Part shown: one piece after another, positions 23,216-33,158 of the stretch | Numbering within the stretch: the stretch's first letter is position 1 | Layout: the number at the start of each line of letters is the position of its first letter | Assembly (NCBI GenBank): GCA_020736575.1 | Contig: JAGPYM010000060.1 | Span: 1-64,000 of the forward strand | Length of the DNA stretch: 64,000 bases | Direction: 5' to 3' | From: Thelonectria olida | Lineage: Eukaryota; Ascomycota; Sordariomycetes; Hypocreales; Nectriaceae | The notes under the pieces: model-generated | Seen by the model: only the letters and a program-made list of their open reading frames with translations | Databases searched by the model: none | Told to the model about the DNA's origin: nothing | Translations under genes and position numbers: made by a program

Positions 23216-23926
23216 GAACGAAGTTGATATCTCTCTAAGACCCAGTGCTAATAGCATGTTATTATTAGTATTTAGCAATTGGGTTAAATTTACTTATATA
23301 AGTTAGGGAAGTGGCGTTTTATATACAGTTTTAAGTATATAAATACTATTATTATCTAGTTAAATGAAAAGAAAGTGAAATTTATAATAAAATAAATAAA
23401 TATAAAGTTTTAATTTATAATATATTTTATTAAGTTATTTTATATATAAATTAAAAAAAGAATAATTTTAATTATTATTATTTATAAAATAGTATATATA
23501 ATAACTTATTAAATATTATTAATACATATAATTTTTAAAACTTTTAAAACTTTATTATAAAATTAAGTAAATAATATTTATTATTTAATATATATAATAT
23601 TAAATATATATAATATTTTTAAAAAGTAACTGGCTATATATTAGCTATAAATATAATATAGTTGTATTTCCTGGCTCAGTCTGGTCCAGCTCGACGTCCT
23701 TATTAATAAACTTAATAATCTGGAGAAACAAGCAAGCCTGGAGGGTGTTAGTATCGCTCGAGATAGCTCTACTACCTACTTTTACATTAAGAAGATAAGA
23801 ATAGTTTTATTATTTTGTGGGTTCGTTAGAAATCTTAGTAAACAAATTCAAATATATTACAAATTACTGATCAAAACAGCTTGCTAGTACAACCCGATGT
23901 CACACTAAGCCGCGAAGTTAATCCGC
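23216..23926. repeat. AT-rich patch between genes
   Basis: About 23,270-23,650 is very AT-rich, with the same TATAATA/TTAAATA texture as the large repeat blocks, so it is probably a RIP-degraded transposon fragment. The rest is the 3' flank of the kinase-ankyrin gene and of the minus-strand gene ending at 23927. I see no coding capacity. Confidence 0.55.
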
Positions 23927-24719
23927 TCACTCCCCCAACGTCAAGCTGTCCATGTCATCTCCCGTGTCCAAGCCATCGTCTATCCCTAAAACGACTCTGC
24001 AGAGATTTTCGAATTGCGTAATATCCTCGTCTCCCAGAACCTGTCCACTGAGCAGCTTGGACCTCGAAAGCGCCTGACACATCCTCCCCTTGTTGATATT
24101 CTCAAAGGAGTGTGAACCCTCAATGTCTAACACCTCACAACACATCTCCTGATTGACGATAGGCGAGACACTCGGATCGAAACAGTGCTGCAGAGGATCT
24201 TTGCTGCCGCCAACAGCTTCAAACAGCATTCGATAGAGAGCAATGCGGTGGTATGCGTTAGTTCTGTCATCGACGGGCACGATTACGGGCAGTACGAGCT
24301 CGAATTGTTCGAGCAATTGCTCTTCATCTTTGTCTAGGAGTTCTTCTGCTTCAACGCCGTCGTAGTTACCGAGGGAGATCAGGCCGAGAAATTCGAGATA
24401 GAGCAAAAATCGTACGCGGCATGGAGAGTTCTAAGAGGAGTCCTTGTTAGCACATGCGCTGTGGAAAGAAGGAGAAAGAGCAACTTGCTCTGACATCATT
24501 GCAGAGAATGACCCATTCAATTGGGACCCGTAGTTCCTCATCTCCTGACGTAACGCGTCGGTAGTGGGATGCGCGAATAGCGTCATCCTTGGAACAGATC
24601 TCGGTATAAGCCATGCGAAGGAAGCGAGATCTGGCTCTCAGCATCGCCACTCGTAAACCGTACTCGTTAATCTCTCCAGCAATCAGCTGTAGACATGGCT
24701 TTCGGCCCCAAATTCTCAC
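23927..24719 (-). CDS. Unrecognised ORF, possible C-terminal continuation of the methyltransferase
   Basis: Two exons, 24719-24495 and 24430-23927, join in frame over a 64-nt intron with a GCTAAC branch site. The product has no family I recognise. The second exon is acidic and includes EELLDKDEEQLLEQFE. The first exon has no ATG at its beginning: the frame opens with GTG and reads VRIWGRKP, which looks like the terminal strand of LaeA-type methyltransferases (usually ending in ..YGRKP). So this may be spliced to the methyltransferase upstream through a weak GTCTGT donor near 24787, giving a C-terminally extended enzyme. Alternatively it is a separate gene starting at an internal Met. Transcript data would decide. 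Confidence 0.4.
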
Positions 24720-24764
24720 ACTATTCGACTGTTAGCAGGCACAAACAGGGAGCGTCGGAACCTA

Positions 24765-26136
24765 CTATTCAATACAGACTCCACCTGCTTCAGCTTTGAG
24801 GTCTCTTCGCAATTGCCTAATGTACATCTTCGCCTGACTATCAGGAATCTTTTCGCAAGCCAATTTCATAATCAGAGCACACTCAATCTGATCTAAGATG
24901 GTCTCGAGGCATGTCGTAACTGGTATGGTTTTCCGGGTTTCGAAAGTGGTTTGGAACCCAGCTCTTTCCATTGAGGCTCTGAAACCCTGGGGGCCTGCCG
25001 TGTCATAGGGGCGGCCAAGCATACGGTTCAGCTGTTGGACTTCCTGTGAGACTCGAAACCAAACGTTGTTGGAGTCCAGGGGCCCATCCTTGCCTGTAAA
25101 TTGCACTGGCCTATCGGCTATCTCTAGGTGTCCTGCGGGCTTCAGGACTGCAATCGCTTTGGTACACAGCGAATGGAAGTCGTCGGCGTTTCCAAGGAGG
25201 CCGCGGCCGTGGACCAGGTCGTAAGATCCTGGCTGCCTGGTCCATCTGTCGTTCATATTTTCGATCTCGAATCGGCAATTTGGCTGGGACCCAGACTGTA
25301 TGGGTGCAATATCTGTCCCGATTACCTCGGCTAAGGGATACGCAGCGGCGATTTCACTATTTGCATAGTTGTCAGTGAAGGAGAAGAATGAGCGGGGGCT
25401 GCCAGGGGGACACACTTCGCCCAGATACCAGTCCCAGTTCCTAGGTCGAGCACGCGGTGCAGAAGACCGACAGGTGCACGAAAGAGTTGGTGATCCTCCT
25501 GCTCTAGATAAAAGTGATGACTTAGAGCGAAGTTAGACTTTATCTTGATATCCGCGGTTGCTATTCTTACTCGTAATCGTTCATGATCTTGGACTGGTCA
25601 TCAACGGCGTTCCTGACCGAGAGTCAATAGGATTGGAAGGCGATGCGCAGGACCACCATGCCTTACCAGCTAAGCCCGTACTTCAAGCTCGGAAAACTCC
25701 TCCCATAGACTCGGTGATAATGTTTGATGTCGGACTCGAGCGAAGTTGTAGAACCACGAAGTTCTGTTCCGTTCCCATACGCAGACTGATGAGCGTCCCA
25801 CTCATCTGGATCAAGCTGGTTCGTTCCATTGTCCACAAACTCGACGACTAGGGGTCCCGAACGGGCGTTATCGTCGAGTACCGTCGAGACATCTTGGCCA
25901 CTCACGCCGAAATCATCCCTAGACAACGAAGCGGCCAGCTCGGGGCCAGCCACTACTCGCTCAGGAAAGTCGACTGGTAGAAAGGGAACTACTTCGTGCT
26001 CGGATACTTCGACGTTCCGGCGTATCAAAATCGTCCCTGGCTTATCTGCAAGACGGAAAACGGGGAAATCCATCTTTCGCGTATGAACAGAATTGTGTAA
26101 AAGAGGTGGTTTAGCTATTACTGTCGGGAAATGCAA
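24765..26136 (-). CDS. LaeA-like SAM-dependent methyltransferase
   Basis: Four exons fit: 26136-25667, 25612-25571, 25520-25416 and 25356-24765. They join in frame to 402 aa, or 381 aa from a Met at 26073. The SAM-binding motif I is RVLDLGTGTGIWA, split from EIAAAYPLAEVIGTD by a 59-nt intron. The fungal LaeA/TAM-like hallmarks around it are the YHRVYGR stretch, an HHFYLEQED segment in place of the usual QHH, and APIQ. LaeA relatives are global regulators or small-molecule methyltransferases; this divergent copy could be either. It has no obvious biosynthetic cluster beside it. The NDE motif before HH is altered (VDDQSKIMNDYD), so it is a diverged paralogue. The C-terminus ends early at ..GGVCIE and may continue into the next ORF. 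Confidence 0.75.
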
Positions 26137-27339
26137 GACGAAGAATGCAGCAGGTGCCCCTCGCGAACTTTTATTCCCTGCAACGCGTCCTGCGAGTCCT
26201 ACTTGCCAGCTGCTCTCCGCGGTGAGCTACCCCATCCCAGCTGGCAGTTGGAGTCCAGAGTGACAGCTGGCGTTTTCAGCAAACGAAGTACATTAGAAAA
26301 TTTGCGCCGGATATTGTGCTCTGATTTCTTCAACCGTCCTAGAAACTCAACGCTCGGCCCGTCCCTGCTAAGACAAGGACGGTTCAGCGTTGAAGATCTC
26401 CGCTAGCGCAAGACGCAGCAGGGACAGGCTGTATCATGATGCGCGATATCCTCCAAGGCATTGCCGAAGCTTGCCTAACTGTGGAATCTTGGCGCGTCAG
26501 TCCCCAGTTCTTCGACATCCCAAGTTTCCCCCGATTGGCTCTACCACCCAGTCATCCTGTGGAACTGGCTACCACCCTCATATACCCCCGCCAACCTGTC
26601 ACCCGAAGCCCATGCAGGTGTGATGGCTGCAAGATGGGACTCCCGAAAACATACTTCCCCATCCCCGTCGATGGTTCAGCCACCTTCATTCACAATGCTG
26701 CACCACCTCAAGCCTTTGACATCAACTAGCCGGATTGTCTCGGGCAAGCCATCATGATTTAAAACCCCCTCAAGTGTGATCAGACCCTGGCCATTCGCTG
26801 AGAATCCGCCATCCTGTCGGACCGACCTCTCACGGATACGTCAATCAGCTGCCACAGGGTTTGCCTGGTGTTGGTGGCTTGCGCTTAAATGTGCATCTCG
26901 ACTTCCGCATTTTTGATGCTCACCAGTGGTGATATGGGTGCATTGGGACCGTAATCATCTTGGGGTTCGCCGAACTACGGGACATCTTGGACGGAGGAAC
27001 CGCATCGCCTTCACGGAGCGCCAGAAGCACCTGCGGACTACGGTAGCTTGGAACCCATACTTCGAACCAAGTCTTCTGATGGAGGGCCCCGACCCCAACA
27101 ATGACCCACTTGCTGCTCAACTGTGGCTTTCGGCCAGGCCGGGGAGCGGTATCTATCAGAAATGGCCTGGTAGAGGGGAAGCTTGACGTAACCAGGATTC
27201 CCCCCAGTACAGTCGCTGATCAGAGTGGTGATAAATTGCTACCGTCTTAGCTGCCGTTCTCTATCCCTCTCAATACCCAACCAGAGGTGACGACGTATTT
27301 CTTGACGGTTCAAATGAGTAGTCAATGGTCAGTTCTTGT
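26137..27339. other. Intergenic region without a supported gene
   Basis: About 1.2 kb of balanced sequence upstream of the methyltransferase. Short open frames exist on both strands, but none shows a family motif, splice structure or composition that would support a gene. Confidence 0.5.
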
Positions 27340-27960
27340 AGGCTTCGGAGAGGGAGCGGGTGGGCTGAGAGGAGGCTTTGACGATCGAGAAGAGTGTCCG
27401 GTTTTGTTATCCCGTCGAAGCCGAACCGCGAAGGCCGAACTTAGTGCCGAGCTTGCGACCATCTTCGTCGGAACCACCCTGTCGCTAAGTTCCACGGCGG
27501 ACAGGCGTATCCTCAAGAAGGTGGAAATAACGCTTGGTCAGCTTCGAAAGCTCAATGCCGACGACGAAAATAACGACGAAACCGACGGAGAAGGCCCACT
27601 CCCAGGTAATGGCCCTGTGTTTGAAGAACCTGGCGTTGAGGATACAGACGACGGGAAACACAGACAGACCACCAATGATGACGGACCAGAAGAGGAATCG
27701 GGCTAGAGTAGATGTCCTTGAAGACAGGGAAGTGGCTGTCGTCATCCAGGTTGAGGCGGAAGATGGATCGTCGCAAGGTCTTGAACTCCCGGGCTGAGAT
27801 GAGGATCAGCCAGGTCAGCTCGGCAAACGTGCCTTGAAGCTGGAGAGAGAGGCGTCCGAGTAGTGTTGGCTGCACTTTCCTGCCTAGGTTACCACCGTTG
27901 GCCCCATAGATGATGAAGCAGAAGGTGCATATGGCAGTTACAGATGCCTGACCCCTTGCC
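27340..27960 (-). pseudogene. C-terminal relic of an ENA-type P-type Na+-ATPase
   Basis: Reading on the minus strand, the last membrane segments and tail of a fungal sodium/potassium-exporting P-type ATPase can be recognised: ICTFCFIIYGANGGNLG, FAELTWLILISAREFK, then RFLFWSVIIGGLSVFP, FFKHRAITWEW and FHLLEDTPVRRGT. The first two and the rest lie in different frames, with a one-base shift near 27700 after FKDIYS. A TAG follows VRRGT before tail-like sequence resumes. The catalytic domains (DKTGT loop, nucleotide-binding domain) are absent. The relic lies about 450 bp from the AT-rich repeat block, so the gene was probably truncated by transposon insertion or rearrangement. Confidence 0.72.
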
Positions 27961-28611
27961 CTCGCTAGCTGTAGTTGTTCCCCTTCTCGTCGTTATAGAG
28001 CCATAGCCATACCCATCCCAGCTCAAGCCATTGATTAGAGTTTTGCGCCGTTCTTCATTTCTGGCCATGTAGCCCTCTAGTGCGTAAACGTCTTCACTTG
28101 CCGCGCCTGAAAGAGTCTGTCCTGGAGCTTGACTAGCAAGGCAAGCGGCGGAGTCCTTCGGTGAACCCATTCGGAGGTGTCAGCGCGTGTAGTCCCTAGT
28201 CCTAAACGTGTTTGGCGCATGTGTGATCCTTTTTCAGATCAGTCCCTCGGTTTCCAAAGACAGGCGTGAGAGGGTTTTAAGTTGCGGCAGAAAATGTCAG
28301 CTTATGGAACCCAAGCTGCATTGGCTTTAAGGATAGCGAGAGCGCGGGTTGACACGATTATAAAGGGGGGAGAGTGGGATACCGAGAGTTAAAAACTTAG
28401 GATAGTATTAAAAGGCACTTTATTTTATTTTTACTAGGGTAGCAATTAGTTATAAATTAGTTAGTTAGTAAATAAACTATTAAGTAAAAGTTTTAACTAT
28501 TAGCTATTAATAAATTAGTAATTAGTTAAAGTTTTAAATAATTTAAAATATTATTAATATATATTATAATAATTATATTAAAAGTTACCTTTTTTAAGTA
28601 TTATATTATTT

Positions 28612-29034
28612 GTAAAATTTTATATTTTCTATAGCTAGCCCTATTTTATATTATTTATAGGGGGAAAACTTTTAGCTTTTAAGCGCGTATAGAATTAAAC
28701 GCCCCTATAGGCAATTAGCTATAGTATATAGCTATATAATTAACTAACCTATAGCTAATATAATATGCTTTGGCTTTTAAACTAGCCTTAAGCTCTTATA
28801 ATAGTAGGAAATCTACTAATTATATTTAATTATTTATATACTTATATAGCGCAGGCCAATTAGGAAGCCCTTTTGCATATGGCTTAGAAGTATTATAGAA
28901 TTTGCTTGCGCTTAACTGGCTGCTAGCTGCTAAAATTGAACTAACTGCAGTTTTTTCATTTCTAACTTAAGTTCCTAATTTAAAAGGTTTAGCTTAACTG
29001 CAATTAGAGGCGTGCTACTATGCCCTAAGCCGGG
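28612..29034 (+). repeat. Dispersed repeat family A, copy 3
   Basis: Uninterrupted forward copy of the roughly 430-bp family A module, from CTAGCCCTATTTTATATT to TGCCCTAAGCCGGG. It shows the pre-insertion state of both sites where copies 1 and 2 are interrupted, which is what proves the two insertions. Confidence 0.72.
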
Positions 29035-30050
29035 TTTAAGTATTATATATTATATTATTAATTAAATTATATAAATTAAATAAAATATATAAGTATTATA
29101 ATAGGAATTTTAAGTTTCTTTTTACTTAAAAATATAATAGGAAAAGGTATTATAAATTTGGGCTATGTTTATATTTAATTATATATGTATATAATATATA
29201 TATAATATATATCTGGAGCGGATGCGTATTATAAGAGATATAAGGGCTAAGTTATATAATATAAAAGTATTAGTAAAGCCTTAAAATATATTAAAAGGAA
29301 AGAGCTTTCTTTTCTTTTAAGTTTATTAATATTATAATTAATACTTATTTATAAATGCCCTAGGGCTAGTTTATATTAAAAAGTTACTATTTTAAATAAG
29401 TAAGTTTATATAAAAAGGTTAATTAGCTATTTAATTTTATAAAAAAATTAAAAGTTATTTATTTAAGTATTTTTATTATTTAATTAATTATTTAAAACTC
29501 TTTTTAATATTTATTATAAAAAAAAGCTAAGAATTTAAATAAATAATAAAAGTTACTATTAATTAATTTTAATTTTATATTAATTATAATTTTTATAATT
29601 TATAATTTTTATTATTATATAAGCTTTTTAATATATTTTACTATTATATATAATAGCTTTTAAAATTATAACTTATAAATATTTAATTAAATTATTTTAA
29701 TAAATTACTTATTATTATTATTAAAATAGTTTTTTTTTTAAAAAAAGTTATATAAAGTTTTTAACTTTCTATTTAAAAATGTTATAATAATATTAATTTT
29801 TATAATTAGTAATTTCTATTATTATGTTAACTTTTTTATAAATTTTTCTATTAATTATTTTATTTATTTCTATTAATTTAATTACTTTTAAATTTATTTA
29901 TTTTTAAACTTTTTTTTTATTTAACTCTTTTAGCTCCTTTTACTTTTTAACTCTTATATTTACTTGCTTATTTATTAGTAAAAAGTTAGCTATATTAAGT
30001 TATATATTATATAAATAGTTAAGCTATATAAACTAGAGTTTAAAAAAGCA

Positions 30051-30205
30051 ATACTTTTATTTTAAAAGCTTAAAATAAAATTTTTTAAATAAGGTTTATT
30101 TAATAAGAATTTTTATTTAAAAACTAATTATAAACCCTTTAAAAAAGCTTATTATAATAAATATAAAGCTAGGTTTTACTTATATTAACCTTTATTATAT
30201 ACTAA
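30051..30205 (+). repeat. Dispersed repeat family B, copy 5
   Basis: Forward copy of the family B module inside the second AT-rich block. Confidence 0.6.
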
Positions 30206-30250
30206 TATTAACCGTATTTTAATAAATAATTATACAACCCATATTACTAG

Positions 30251-30918
30251 CAAATACTAAATGCATACATTTATATATCTTTCTTAGGGCATTTTTAACT
30301 CCTGCTCTTAGTATAGTTATTCTATTACACACGCGAATTCTATCTCTCAAGTATGCCTACTTAAATGATGGGCAATTGCTTAATCTTTAAGATAAGAGAG
30401 ATTTGTGTGCAAATCTAATTCTAAGTGAACAAATCGCGCCTTAAATGAGGTGGCAACCTTAGCACCAAGATCCTGCCAGTCGACTGAAATATTTTCTAAG
30501 TCTGGCTTAGGATATGCGAGCGATGTCCCTAAATGTCTATATCGCTCGGTCGATTTGTAGCATTAACAGTTGAGGCAAACGGGAATGCACATATCCCTTT
30601 CCCGCCATCGTTTCATTAATGTCTTCGATCTCACTAGTGATATAAAAGCTCGGTGATAGTGCTCTATTTATTTAGTTTCGCGGGCGGTCCTAAGTTTGAG
30701 AACTCCGCCTTTCGCCCTGGTTCCAAAATTTGGACGCATTCCTCATTAGTAATAGCGGTTTGGAAATGTAAACGTGCCATTCAGCAAGGTGATTTATTTA
30801 TAAGCTTATTCGACTTTAACATGGAGTCTTCCGCCTCTTACTGCTCTTCCTTAACAACAGTGCCGAGGATATTTCATCCACACCCTAGCTGGCTGCGAAA
30901 ACGGGGTTTCTTGTCTAT
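30251..30918. other. Intergenic region downstream of the racemase-like gene
   Basis: Transition from AT-rich to balanced sequence and the 3' flank of the minus-strand racemase-family gene. I see no gene of its own. Confidence 0.45.
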
Positions 30919-31971
30919 CTACCGCAACAGAAAGCCTGGGAAAACCGTTTCCTCGGGGTCAATAAAGAATTTCATGCGGCCAACCAGGTTGGCTTGCGCG
31001 CGAACCCGCGGAATACAGCCCTTGAAGCCCTCAACAGGAGAATCTTCCTCAGACACAACATCGGCTTCAAAAGAAGTGGTTCCAACGATAGATCGGTGGT
31101 GTAGCTTTGCTCGACCGGCCCCAATTCGTCCCTGGGACAAGAGAACAGCCACTCGAGCGCACGAGCCAGAGCCACAGGGGGAGCGGTCGATTTGACCGTC
31201 TGCAAAGACAACAACGTTTCTTTGTCTGATGACCCCGCCCTCATCTTTACCCTCGTCCTCTTCATTAAAGAAGACAATAGCATACAAGTCATAGGATCCA
31301 TAATGAGCCCGCTTGCCGAGCGAAGCCTTAACCTCTCGGCCGAGTTTGATAAACTCATAGTAGTTGCTGGGCTCAACTTTAAGATCCAGCTGACCAGCAT
31401 CAATAGAGGCAAAGACAGCGCCGGAATAAACAAGGTCAGTGCTAATATCCACACCACGAGAGGGAAGTGCAGTGGGCACACCCTTAGCGATTTGATAGCT
31501 AAGCACTTGGATGAATTCGGCATGAACAGGCTTGCCGTTCTTAATTGCAAGACTGGCCATAACACGCCCCGAGGGAACGTCAATAACGACGTTCACAACA
31601 CCGTTGTCAGGAACCGGGAGCATCTTGTTCGCGATGGCCCAGTATCCCAAGGCGATAGTACCGTGGCCACAAGCGGTAGAGAAGCCGTCCTTATGCCAGA
31701 AAAGAACACCAAAGAGTGCTCCAGAGTCGTCAGGAGGAGTAATGAAACCGCCATACATGTCAGCATGACCCCGAGGTTCATGGCAAAGCGACTGGCGAAG
31801 CACATCCAGGGGATGTCCTGGCGTCGCCATAATATCAAGGCGACGCTCAGCCACATTTTTGCCCTTGGTTGTATAGCCCGGGGGGAATTTGCTAACAATG
31901 CGGAATGGTTCGCCGCCGGTATGCCAGTCCTCAGACTCGACCCAGAAAGACTTGGATTCGGTGGAAGTCAT
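30919..31971 (-). CDS. Proline racemase / hydroxyproline epimerase family enzyme
   Basis: Single-exon 350-aa enzyme of the proline racemase superfamily (PrpA, hydroxyproline 2-epimerase, trans-3-hydroxyproline dehydratase). Both active-site cysteines are present: Cys101 in TACGHGTIAL and Cys266 in DRSPCGSGSC. The pair of Cys favours a racemase or epimerase, because the dehydratases usually carry Thr or Ser at one position. The N-terminal WHTGGEPFRI motif is also typical. I chose the Met of MTSTESKSF; the frame is open for 25 more codons upstream. It faces a Zn2Cys6 regulator across a 1.2-kb spacer and belongs to the amino-acid catabolism neighbourhood. It would interconvert L- and D-forms of (hydroxy)proline in the cytosol; the substrate is inferred. 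Confidence 0.85.
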   Translation of the reverse strand: MTSTESKSFWVESEDWHTGGEPFRIVSKFPPGYTTKGKNVAERRLDIMATPGHPLDVLRQSLCHEPRGHADMYGGFITPPDDSGALFGVLFWHKDGFSTACGHGTIALGYWAIANKMLPVPDNGVVNVVIDVPSGRVMASLAIKNGKPVHAEFIQVLSYQIAKGVPTALPSRGVDISTDLVYSGAVFASIDAGQLDLKVEPSNYYEFIKLGREVKASLGKRAHYGSYDLYAIVFFNEEDEGKDEGGVIRQRNVVVFADGQIDRSPCGSGSCARVAVLLSQGRIGAGRAKLHHRSIVGTTSFEADVVSEEDSPVEGFKGCIPRVRAQANLVGRMKFFIDPEETVFPGFLLR

Positions 31972-33158
31972 GTTGATCGCCGAGTAAAATGTAACTTGGG
32001 GCTGATAGAAGTTGGCTGGCGTTTCAAGAGAACTATAAGACGGCACTGCGATTTGACGAGAGGAAAAAGTGTGTCCAAGTGCAAGGATCAGAATTCAAAG
32101 ATGCAATGACCAGGCCGAGAAGATGGTGCGGTCGAGGATGTGGATAAGCAATAGCCAAGGAGCCGAACGCACATATTATTTATAATGAAATGAGAGTTGA
32201 TAGATAGATTCAGGTCACAAGAGCCATGAATTTAGCTAACGTTCGAATTTGCCATTTGTAAGCTCAATGTTACAAATCAACCCAGCGTCCCTTAGAGCCT
32301 GGCATGCTCTCGTGTTTGGCAAGTCGCTCCTATCGTGAATATCCATGTCAGGAATAACTCAAGAGCCAAAGGAGGGCTTATTTTGCTCATTCGAAAGGGG
32401 TCAAGTTCGGGCATCCTGGGGAACTTGCTGATCATGAGGGACCCATGGCGCTAGTGCTCGTGTGCATCTTGTGTTGTGTGGCATGGCTAGCGAAGTGGAG
32501 GTACTTTGGAACTTCCCATGGGTTAGCCAGTGAGGGAGTGACTTGCTAGATACGGTCATCGAGACCTGTGATGCAGTGCTGAAACCTAACATGGTGAGAG
32601 TCGGTCCAAGCACGCATCACTAACCTGAAGAAGCCGATATGCCTAAGAAGCCGACAGATCTAAGAAGCCGGGTGATGGCCTAACTTGGAAGGTATTGGCA
32701 ACAACTACCGTAAATGAGGGGACTCTATTTTACCTCTATTTCGTGGGGATGAAACAGGCTACCCCGATCGATGCTGGATGAGGCGATTACCCGTCAGTTC
32801 AACCACGGATCCATTTCCAAGGTGAACAAACTGAGCAGGCTTTACTCCGTCATAGCCATCGAGCCATCGATAGACTTGCAATGCCGTCTTGCCATCTGCC
32901 GCCGACCTCACCTCTGGCTTTGGTATGATCGCTTTCATCCTGAATAAGAGAAAACAGTCCAATAGCTTTAGTTAAACCATGATATCTGCAATGCTCACTC
33001 CGGGACAAGGATGTAAACCCCGGTTTAGATGCATTCCTGCTAATTTCTGTGATACATTTCCCCTTCGCTCAAAGACGACGATAAACACACTTCTGCTCAG
33101 CCATTCTCAATATCTAGCCCCAGTTCTTGGCACACACACTTCGACACGTCTCGTCAAA
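31972..33158. promoter_or_regulatory. Divergent intergenic region, racemase-like gene / regulator 1
   Basis: About 1.2 kb between two genes transcribed away from each other. It carries no coding evidence and probably holds both promoters. A regulator facing an enzyme gene across one spacer suggests local control. Confidence 0.45.

Larger units (their letters stand above)
28400..30250. repeat. Second AT-rich, RIP-mutated repeat block
   Basis: About 1.85 kb of nearly pure A/T with no open frames of note. It contains one copy of repeat family A, one of family B, and a segment near 29680-29730 that matches sequence around 6280 and 7390 in the first block. Hence both blocks derive from the same element families. 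Confidence 0.82.

Noticed and set aside
26431..26729. Plus-strand ORF of 97 codons between methyltransferase and ATPase relic
   Set aside because: No recognisable motif and low-complexity Pro-rich content; unsupported.
27287..27706. Plus-strand ORF of 139 codons
   Set aside because: It is the antisense shadow of the ENA-ATPase relic, where the minus strand shows clear family sequence.
31192..32109. Long plus-strand ORF of 305 codons
   Set aside because: It is exactly antisense to the racemase-family gene and has no family features; a shadow frame.
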